From NCBI RefSeq assembly GCF_024730785.1, contig NZ_CP102830.1:2604001-2668000 (forward strand): a stretch of 64,000 nucleotides of DNA, read 5' to 3'. A program made the position numbers and the translations under genes. Of this stretch, positions 57,702-64,000 are shown one piece after another (the first letter of the stretch is position 1; every line of letters begins with the position of its first letter). The DNA comes from Pseudomonas sp. LS44. Lineage in GTDB: Bacteria > Pseudomonadota > Gammaproteobacteria > Pseudomonadales > Pseudomonadaceae. The notes below the pieces were generated by a model. It made no database searches, was not told the DNA's origin, and saw nothing but the letters and a program-made list of their open reading frames with translations.

Positions 57702-58310
57702 TCAGCGTTGCTCGGCACGTTTGCGCAAGGCATCCAATGTGTTGAACGGCGCATCGACGACAAAACTATTCGCCAGCCAGGAAGGAATACTACCGCCCGG
57801 CTCGGTCTGCACCTGATAGGTCACTTCGGTGACATCATTGCCTTTAGGCACCACTCGCCACTCACCAACCAACTTCGGTACCCGGATCTGGCCCTTCACC
57901 GGTGGGACAAAGTTCGGATCGGCTTTAAGCTGACGAACAACCGTCCCGTCGGCGGCTTGCCCGCCTTGGACATGTAGCACCAAATCACGCCCCGTTACCG
58001 GCCAGGGCATCTCGATGGTCGAATAGGTCCAAGCCTCATTGCCCTGCCGCTTGAGCAGCTTCATCTCAGCGCAGGCATGAATCCAGCTACAGGAACCCAC
58101 GACATCCTCCTGCAATGCATTGATGGTCTTCACGTTAGCCTTGATCTCGACCACCCCTCGATAGGCTTTGTACTTGGAGCCTGGAACGCTGCTCAGATAC
58201 ACCTTGATGCCGTTTTCATCTTTGGCCAACTGCCAGTCTTCGGCCTGCGCCGTTGCGCCCATCAACATACTCAAACCGCATACCATGGCCATCTGGTGCA
58301 GCACGTTCAT
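57702..58310 (-). CDS. START-domain protein with signal peptide
   Basis: This 202-residue protein has a signal sequence (MVCGLSMLMGATAQAEDW) and then a START/SRPBCC-type lipid-binding fold (WQLAKDENGIKVYLSSVPGSKYKAYRGVVEI, ending DAPFNTLDALRKRAEQ). It probably binds a hydrophobic ligand in the periplasm. Its place beside gltA matches what I recall in P. aeruginosa. Confidence 0.82.
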   Translation of the reverse strand: MNVLHQMAMVCGLSMLMGATAQAEDWQLAKDENGIKVYLSSVPGSKYKAYRGVVEIKANVKTINALQEDVVGSCSWIHACAEMKLLKRQGNEAWTYSTIEMPWPVTGRDLVLHVQGGQAADGTVVRQLKADPNFVPPVKGQIRVPKLVGEWRVVPKGNDVTEVTYQVQTEPGGSIPSWLANSFVVDAPFNTLDALRKRAEQR

Positions 58311-58354
58311 AACCTTCTCCTAGCCTACTCACGGATAAACGAAAATCTGCCCAG

Positions 58355-58609
58355 CTACGCGGCAGTAGCCTGCTCCAACCAGCCCAACAGGCGGATCGCG
58401 TCTGCCCGACTGTCCCCACAGGTTAGATGATCAGCACGAAATTCCCCGCACACCGAAGGACGCTCCGGCTTGCCAAACAGCAGACAAAGATTATCAACCG
58501 ACAGCTGCACGCAGCGCTCACCAGCCCGCTTGCCCTCCGGCATACCGGGGATCGCCGAACTAATGGACGGCGCGATACAGCACGCGCCGCAACCTGCACG
58601 ACACTCCAT
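58355..58609 (-). CDS. YkgJ-type cysteine-cluster protein
   Basis: This 84-residue protein has the CxxxCGxCC pattern at the start (Cys3, 7, 10, 11) and further Cys at about 33, 42, 54 and 64. That is the zinc/iron-chelating YkgJ family. The function is unknown. Confidence 0.82.
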   Translation of the reverse strand: MECRAGCGACCIAPSISSAIPGMPEGKRAGERCVQLSVDNLCLLFGKPERPSVCGEFRADHLTCGDSRADAIRLLGWLEQATAA

Positions 58610-58741
58610 GATCCAAATCCTCGCCTCGACCAGGCCACGAATTAAAATTGCGATTTTACTTGGCGAGCGCGCCTGGCGTCAGCTGCCCCATACAGCCGAA
58701 GCGCAATCGCTACATCAATCCGACGACCACGCCCTATTAGA

Positions 58742-59614
58742 TCAATCCGGCAGCGATGGCCTACGACCGACGACCGAGGCATGTGCCTCGACCAGTGCGC
58801 TCGAGCTTTCACCGGCGTAGACGCGCGCGCTCAGCTTTGTCTCATGCACCTCCAGTTGCACCCGCTGCTCGTCACGCAGATCGAACACCTGATACGCCGC
58901 CGACTCGCTGAAAAAGCTGCGCAGCTTGCTGGTCACGTAATACGGCTCGGGCGCGGACGGGATCCGCCTGGCGCCTGGGGTCATCGGCCTTAAACCCAGC
59001 TCAAGGCCTTGCTCTTGGACCAGGATCGGCAAGCGGTGACCAGCCAGATCGAACTGGCTGAACTGTTCGCCAAAGCCAAAAAATTGCTCGTCGGCATCGC
59101 GCGCCCAGCTCAGATACAGACGGTTCAGTGCTGGATCGTCGACTTTCACAGCCAGCTGCAAACCGCGCGCGCCGTCAGCTCGGAGGCTCATGCTATAGCT
59201 ACTGACGCGGCTATCGGAGCAGCGTAAATGCCCCTTCACGGTCAGTTGCTCGCCGATCAACTGGAAGCTTTCCACGCTCTGCTCTTGGCACAACAGGGTG
59301 CGCCGCTCCACGACGAACAGCGCCCCGCGGGATTCCTCCATCTGCGCACGGCCAATGCCCGCCGCTAAAAAGCCGCCCTGCGCCGACCACAGACTCTTAC
59401 TTGGACTGGATTGGCCGTAGAGGTTGAAACCCTGGCCGGACCAGGCGAAGCGATACTCGCCAAGGCTGAACTCGCGCGGCAACGCCAGCGCCGGGGGCAC
59501 GATCAGCGAGCTCCAGACCGGACGTTCGCGCCAACTCTGCCAAGCCTGCCAACCTGCCATACCAACGGTGCCCAGGGCTACCACGCCGATCAACCCCTTT
59601 ACCCAGCACTTCAT
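58742..59614 (-). pseudogene. Truncated GH31 alpha-glucosidase (N-terminal domain only)
   Basis: This 290-residue product begins with a membrane-anchor-like signal (LIGVVALGTVGMAGW). It carries the N-terminal mutarotase-like domain of GH31 enzymes (YLSWARDADEQFFGFGEQFSQFDLAGHRLPI). It stops right after GRRPSLPD, where full-length relatives enter the catalytic TIM barrel. No barrel sequence is found downstream before the YkgJ gene, so the active site is missing. It is best read as a gene remnant after a 3' deletion, though a stable short protein cannot be excluded. Confidence 0.65.
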
Positions 59615-59898
59615 GTGCTCTCCTGATTTTTATTTTTGTGCGACCACTACGTGCTTGGCGAGCCTCGACATTCGCCTAAGCTGGCACCTTCCTGCTGTTC
59701 TGGAACTTATTTATGCCAGTCTGGATGCAAACCGCCGCCCTCCTCACTCTTATCCAATGTGTCCATGACATTTGCCTGGTGCGGGCATGCTGTTCATGCC
59801 GTAGCCATTGCGGCTCGACTACTTACTGGGCCAACTTGCGCTTGCAGGTTGCGGATTGAGCCTCGCACGCCGGTCACCGGTCGCGCCAGGCCTGTCGA

Positions 59899-60771
59899 TT
59901 ACTGGGGCGATTTGAGTCGGGCGATCAGGCTGGAGGTATCCCAGCGACCGCCGCCCATGGCTTGGACGTCCGCATAGAACTGATCAACCAGCGCAGTCAC
60001 CGGTAGCTGGGCACCATTGCGCCGGGCCTCGTCGAGCACGATGGCGAAGTCCTTGCGCATCCAGTCGACGGCGAAACCGAAGTCGAATTTGCCTTCCAGC
60101 ATCGTCGCGTGGCGATGATCCAGTTGCCAGGATTGCGCCGCCCCGTGCTTGATCACCGCCATCGCCGCCTGCCCATCCAACCCCGCGGCCTGGGCGAAAT
60201 GCAGCGCCTCAGCCAGCCCCTGCAACAAGCCGCCCACGCAGATCTGATTGACCATCTTGGTCAGTTGGCCACTACCAACCGGCCCCATCAGCGTCACTTG
60301 CTTGGCATAGCTTTCGATCACCGGCGCGGCACGATCAAAGTGCAGCTGCTCGCCGCCGACCATCACGGTCAACATGCCGTTTTCGGCGCCCGCTTGCCCG
60401 CCAGACACCGGCGCGTCGATGAAAGCCACATCGCGCTCGGCAGCCAGCCGCGCCATCAGCCGGGCGATGCTGGCGGAAGCGGTAGTGTGATCGATCAGCA
60501 CACTGCCGGCGGCCATGCCGGCCAGAACCCCGTCCTCACCAAACACCACGCTGCGCAGATCGTCGTCATTGCCGACGCAGATCATCACGAACTCCGCGCC
60601 CTGCACCGCTTCCCGCGGCGTGCTGGCCGATTCGCCACCAAACTCGTCGCCCCAAAGCGCCATTTTCTCTGGCGAACGGTTGTGGACGCACACCTCATGA
60701 CCCTCGCACGCCAGGTGGCCAGCCATATGGAAGCCCATGGTGCCGAGCCCGATAAACGCTACTTTCGCCAT
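59899..60771 (-). CDS. 3-hydroxyisobutyrate dehydrogenase-like beta-hydroxyacid dehydrogenase
   Basis: This 290-residue NAD(P)-dependent enzyme has GLGTMGFHMAGHL at the start, the substrate-binding DAPVSGGQAGAENG and the catalytic Lys in GQLTKMVNQI. The substrate is not fixed by sequence (hydroxyisobutyrate, tartronate semialdehyde or similar). ATG 60771 follows AAGGAG; the frame open to 60813 is not needed. Confidence 0.88.
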   Translation of the reverse strand: MAKVAFIGLGTMGFHMAGHLACEGHEVCVHNRSPEKMALWGDEFGGESASTPREAVQGAEFVMICVGNDDDLRSVVFGEDGVLAGMAAGSVLIDHTTASASIARLMARLAAERDVAFIDAPVSGGQAGAENGMLTVMVGGEQLHFDRAAPVIESYAKQVTLMGPVGSGQLTKMVNQICVGGLLQGLAEALHFAQAAGLDGQAAMAVIKHGAAQSWQLDHRHATMLEGKFDFGFAVDWMRKDFAIVLDEARRNGAQLPVTALVDQFYADVQAMGGGRWDTSSLIARLKSPQ

Positions 60772-60869
60772 CGCCGTAACTCCTTCTTCGTCGCTTTGAC
60801 GACAGCCTAGCATGTGGTTTGCCGAGCTCGGAAAGCCCTTCCATACTGGCCAAACAACAAGGAGGAGCT

Positions 60870-61412
60870 ATGGGACTGTGGCTTGTGATCGACTTGGAGG
60901 CGACCACCGAGGAAGGCGGCTGGCCGGTCGAAGAAATGGAAATTATCGAGATCGGCGCCAGCCTGGTGAATGCCGACGGTCGTGAGCTGGATCATTTCCA
61001 GCGCTATGTCCGTCCGCAACGCCGGCCGTGCCTAACCCAGTTTTGTCGTGCGCTCACGCATATCAGCCAAACCAGCGTCGACAGTGCCGCACCACTCTCC
61101 AACGTCTGGCCACTGTTCGAACGTTGGCTCGGGCCACACCACGAGCGCCTCAGTGGCTGGACCAGTTGGGGCGATTACGACCGCCATCAGTTGGAGCAGG
61201 AATGGCAGCGCCATGCGTTGTCCAGCGCCTTGCGCCAGGTACCCCATCTGAATCTCAAGCAACGCTTCGCCGAAATACGTCAACTGCCTCGCCCAGTGGG
61301 CCTGAATGCGGCCTTGCAACTGGCCGGTTTCAACTTCAATGGGCAGCAGCACCGCGCCCTCGAAGATGCGCGCAATACCGCTCGGCTTTTACCCCTGGTG
61401 TTACCCGCATAA
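60870..61412 (+). CDS. DEDDh 3'-5' exonuclease (ERI-1/KapD-like)
   Basis: This 180-residue exonuclease-fold protein has [11 protein letters not shown] (metal Asp/Glu) at the start, [12 protein letters not shown] in the middle and [11 protein letters not shown] near the end, which gives the full DEDDh set. It probably trims RNA 3' ends. ATG 60870 follows a strong AAGGAGGAGC; the longer frame is a false extension. Confidence 0.88.
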   Translation: MGLWLVIDLEATTEEGGWPVEEMEIIEIGASLVNADGRELDHFQRYVRPQRRPCLTQFCRALTHISQTSVDSAAPLSNVWPLFERWLGPHHERLSGWTSWGDYDRHQLEQEWQRHALSSALRQVPHLNLKQRFAEIRQLPRPVGLNAALQLAGFNFNGQQHRALEDARNTARLLPLVLPA

Positions 61413-61485
61413 AGCGCATGACGGCCTCAAACGTCTTGGGCATACTGGCCGGCCTTTTTTCCGCCCCTTTCCGAGGATTTCCCGC

Positions 61486-61767
61486 ATGTTCAAGGTTAAT
61501 GAGTACTTCGACGGCACCGTCAAATCCATCGCGTTCGACATGGCCGCTGGCCCGGCTACCGTCGGCGTCATGGCTGCTGGCGAATACGAGTTCGGCACCA
61601 GCCAGCTGGAAGTGATGCATGTAATCGCCGGCGCCCTGACCGTCAAACTGCCGGGCAGCGACAACTGGGCGACCTTCGAAGCGGGCAGCAATTTCACCGT
61701 ACCCGCCAATAGCAAGTTCCAGCTGAAAGTGGCCATCGACACCGCCTATCTTTGCGAATACCGCTAA
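61486..61767 (+). CDS. ppnP: Pyrimidine/purine nucleoside phosphorylase
   Basis: This 93-residue single-cupin protein of the PpnP (former DUF1255) family starts [17 protein letters not shown] and ends [12 protein letters not shown]. It phosphorolyses a wide range of nucleosides. ATG 61486 is the start; the open frame to 61306 is only a shadow of the exonuclease gene. Confidence 0.93.
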   Translation: MFKVNEYFDGTVKSIAFDMAAGPATVGVMAAGEYEFGTSQLEVMHVIAGALTVKLPGSDNWATFEAGSNFTVPANSKFQLKVAIDTAYLCEYR

Positions 61768-61782
61768 GTTTCCAAGGCCCCC

Positions 61783-61812
61783 AAAAAACCGGCCTTGATG
61801 GCCGGTTTTTTT
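61783..61812 (+). terminator. Terminator of ppnP
   Basis: A 12-bp stem AAAAAACCGGCC / GGCCGGTTTTTT has a 5-base loop, 15 bp after the ppnP stop. Confidence 0.93.
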
Positions 61813-61857
61813 ATGCGCCGCGTCTACCGTAACCTCACTGCTTTCCTGGACACCGCC

Positions 61858-62736
61858 ATGTCACGCCCCAATAGCTCTTCCATACTTCTGCCCATCGGTG
61901 TGCTGATCGTGGCCATGGCCTCGATTCAAGGCGGAGCGGCGCTGGCCAAGAGCTTGTTCCCGCTGGTCGGCGCCGAGGGCACCACCGCGCTGCGTCTGTC
62001 GCTGGCAGCGATCATCCTCACGGTGATAATGCGCCCCTGGCGCGCCCACCTGACGGCGAGCTCCTGCCGTTCGCTGCTGGCTTACGGTGTCTCCCTGGGC
62101 GGCATGAACCTGCTCTTCTATATGTCGCTGCAAACCGTGCCGCTGGGGATTGCCGTGGCGCTCGAGTTCACCGGGCCGTTGACGCTGGCCCTGCTGTCGT
62201 CGCGGCGCTGGCTGGATCTGTTGTGGATCGGCATAGCCGCGTTTGGAATTTGGCTGCTGCTACCTATCACCCAGACCCAGACACCCATCGATCCGCTAGG
62301 CATGGCCTATGCGCTCGGTGCCGGCCTGTGCTGGGCGCTGTACATCATCTTTGGCCAGAAAGCCGGCGCCGAACATGGAGGACAGACCGTGGCGCTGGGC
62401 ACCATCGTGGCGGCTGCGGTGGTGTTCCCGATTGGCTTGGTACATACCGGCGACGCGCTATTCAGCTGGTCACTGCTGCCCATCGCCCTTGGCGTGGCGG
62501 TGTTGTCCTCGGCCCTGCCCTACAGCCTGGAGATGGTCGCCCTGACCCGTCTGCCGGCCCGCACGTTCAGCACCTTAATGAGCATCGAGCCGGCCATTGC
62601 CGCACTCTCCGGGCTGCTGTTCCTGCATGAGCAACTGAGCCCGGAGCAGTGGCTGGCGATCGCCGCCATCATCATCGCCTCCACCGGCGCGGCGGCAACG
62701 GTCCAAGCCAAGGTCAAAGTGCCGCGAGATATCTGA
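61858..62736 (+). CDS. EamA/RhtA-family inner-membrane exporter
   Basis: This 292-residue protein has about ten membrane helices in two EamA halves (VAMASIQGGAALAKSLFPLVG; ... YSLEMVALTRLPARTFSTLM). It most resembles the RhtA threonine/homoserine exporter branch. ATG 61858 (MSRPNSS) is preferred; an upstream ATG would lie within the ppnP terminator. Confidence 0.86.
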   Translation: MSRPNSSSILLPIGVLIVAMASIQGGAALAKSLFPLVGAEGTTALRLSLAAIILTVIMRPWRAHLTASSCRSLLAYGVSLGGMNLLFYMSLQTVPLGIAVALEFTGPLTLALLSSRRWLDLLWIGIAAFGIWLLLPITQTQTPIDPLGMAYALGAGLCWALYIIFGQKAGAEHGGQTVALGTIVAAAVVFPIGLVHTGDALFSWSLLPIALGVAVLSSALPYSLEMVALTRLPARTFSTLMSIEPAIAALSGLLFLHEQLSPEQWLAIAAIIIASTGAAATVQAKVKVPRDI

Positions 62737-62743
62737 TTTGAGC

Positions 62744-62800
62744 CGGAGGGCGTGGGTAACCCACAATTGCTAGACGCGGGTTTCACCCGCCCGACCCGAC
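62744..62800. repeat. Short GC-rich inverted repeat between convergent genes
   Basis: GGGCGTGGGTAACCC and GCGGGTTTCACCCGCCC segments resemble half of the 18058-18119 element. It is the only content of the 70-bp gap besides stop-proximal bases. Confidence 0.5.
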
Positions 62801-62806
62801 TCCGGA

Positions 62807-64000
62807 CTACTCCATGGTGCTGAACTGCAGCTCGGCCAAACGCCGATACAGCGCGTTGCTCGCCACCAACTCCGGATGGGTGCCGATCGCCACCAACCGA
62901 CCGTGCTCGACTACCGCAATGCGATCGGCGCTCTGCACGGTAGCCAACCGATGGGCGATCACCAGCGTGGTACGCCCGGCCATTAATTGCGGCAAGGCTT
63001 GCTGAATCAGATACTCGCTCTGCGCATCCAGCGCGCTGGTGGCCTCGTCCAACAATAGGATCGGCGCATCAACCAGCAGCGCGCGAGCAATCGCCAAACG
63101 CTGACGCTGCCCGCCGGACAAGCCCAGGCCGCCATCGCCAAGATGGGTTTGATAACCCTCCGGCATCTGCAGAATGAACTCGTGGGCATACGCCGCTCGC
63201 GCTGCGGCCTCGACTTCCGCTTGGCTGGCGTCGACCCGGCCATAGCGGATGTTGTCCTCGACGCTGCCGAAGAACAGGGCCGGATGTTGCGATACCAAGG
63301 CGAAGCAGCGGCGCAGATCGCGGGGATCGAGGCTGGTTAACGGCAAGCCATCGACCAAAACCCGTCCGCCCTGCGGATCGAAGAAACGCAGCAGCAGATC
63401 GAACAACGTCGACTTGCCCGCGCCGGATGGCCCGACCAGCGCCAAGGTCTCGCCTGGCGCCACGCTCAGGGTCAAATCGTCGATGGCATTGCGCTCCGGA
63501 CGACTCGGATAGGCGAAGCGCAGGTGTTCGAGCACCAGGGCACCGCTGACTTGCGCCGGTAAGCGCGCCACTTCGCCAGCCGGTGGAGTGATTTCATTGC
63601 GCGCCTGCAACAGCTCGGCGATCCGCTCGGCAGCACCGGCGGCCCGTTGCAGCTCGCCGATCACCTCGCTCAAGGTACCAAAGGCCATGCCGACGATCAG
63701 GCTGTAGAACACGAATGCCGCCAGTTCGCCGCCGGAAATGCGCCCGGCGATCACATCCATGCCACCGACCCAGAGCATCACTGCGACCGCGCCGAGTACC
63801 AGGACGATCACCACGGTAATCAGCCAGGCTCGTTGGCCGATGCGCTTGCGCGCCGTCTCGAAGGCACTTTCCACTGTGCCGGCGAAGCGTTGTTTGTCCT
63901 GATCCTGATGGTTGTAGGCCTGTACCGTCTTGATCTGCCCAAGCGCCTCGCCGACATAACTGCCAACATCGGCGATGCGGTCTTGGCTTTGCCGCGACAG
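62807..64000 (-). CDS. ABC exporter, half-type MsbA/ABCB-like (partial, cut by right edge)
   Basis: The frame continues from 62807 to the window end (398 codons seen). It begins in the transmembrane domain (DRIADVGSYVGEALGQIKTVQAYN) and holds three membrane helices and a full ATPase domain. Walker A is GPSGAGKST, the signature LSGGQRQRLA, Walker B ILLLDEAT, and the H-loop IAHRLATV. It is an exporter of lipid, drug or peptide type; the N-terminal half lies outside the window. GTG 63874 is internal, not the start. Confidence 0.9.
   Translation of the reverse strand: MSRQSQDRIADVGSYVGEALGQIKTVQAYNHQDQDKQRFAGTVESAFETARKRIGQRAWLITVVIVLVLGAVAVMLWVGGMDVIAGRISGGELAAFVFYSLIVGMAFGTLSEVIGELQRAAGAAERIAELLQARNEITPPAGEVARLPAQVSGALVLEHLRFAYPSRPERNAIDDLTLSVAPGETLALVGPSGAGKSTLFDLLLRFFDPQGGRVLVDGLPLTSLDPRDLRRCFALVSQHPALFFGSVEDNIRYGRVDASQAEVEAAARAAYAHEFILQMPEGYQTHLGDGGLGLSGGQRQRLAIARALLVDAPILLLDEATSALDAQSEYLIQQALPQLMAGRTTLVIAHRLATVQSADRIAVVEHGRLVAIGTHPELVASNALYRRLAELQFSTME

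Noticed and set aside
59615..59898. Plus-strand ORFs in the gap between the GH31 remnant and the dehydrogenase
   Set aside because: They run across both neighbouring genes with no domain or ribosome site. The 284-bp gap otherwise shows nothing I can support.

Overview
The window is a 64 kb stretch of a high-GC Gammaproteobacterium. It is almost certainly a Pseudomonas of the broad P. aeruginosa/P. putida kind. The evidence is the gltA / sdhCDAB-sucAB-lpdG-sucCD block followed by braB and htpG, a complete acyclic-terpene-utilisation (atu) cluster in the order known from P. aeruginosa, and numerous short palindromic intergenic repeats. I see no rRNA, tRNA, CRISPR array, prophage or insertion sequence.

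Region 1 (1-12.6 kb): a giant secreted protein gene on the minus strand runs off the left edge with at least 2508 codons. It holds two copies of an animal-type haem peroxidase module, each followed by RTX calcium-binding repeats. Across a 680-bp non-coding gap lies a divergent three-gene type I secretion operon (ABC exporter, membrane-fusion protein, TolC-like outer-membrane channel), probably its dedicated exporter.

Region 2 (12.8-25.5 kb): atuR and atuABCDEFGH. The TetR-type repressor is divergent from the pathway genes, and two near-identical operator-like sites lie between them. The enzymes activate citronellyl/geranyl acids to CoA esters (AtuH), dehydrogenate (AtuD), carboxylate geranyl-CoA (AtuC + biotinylated AtuF) and hydrate the product (AtuE). 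AtuA, AtuB and AtuG have less certain steps. Several gaps between atu genes are filled by palindromic repeats.

Region 3 (25.6-37 kb): accessory and housekeeping genes. They include a VOC-fold protein, a proline-rich lipoprotein, a tightly overlapped vWA-lipoprotein/ECF sigma/putative anti-sigma operon, a MocR-type regulator, an exported DUF3859-like protein, an amidohydrolase, a periplasmic solute-binding-like protein, a pirin, and two dienelactone-hydrolase paralogues (one exported).

Region 4 (37-46.7 kb): htpG with a textbook heat-shock promoter, a membrane protein, two overlapping hotdog thioesterases, a small lipoprotein, MAPEG and DUF599 membrane proteins, braB and sucCD.

Region 5 (46.9-57.7 kb): lpdG, sucB, sucA, sdhB, sdhA, sdhD and sdhC on the minus strand, with gltA divergent: the central TCA-cycle block.

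Region 6 (57.7-64 kb): a START-domain protein, a YkgJ-like cysteine-cluster protein, a truncated GH31 glucosidase remnant, a beta-hydroxyacid dehydrogenase, a DEDDh exonuclease, ppnP, an EamA exporter, and an ABC exporter cut by the right edge.
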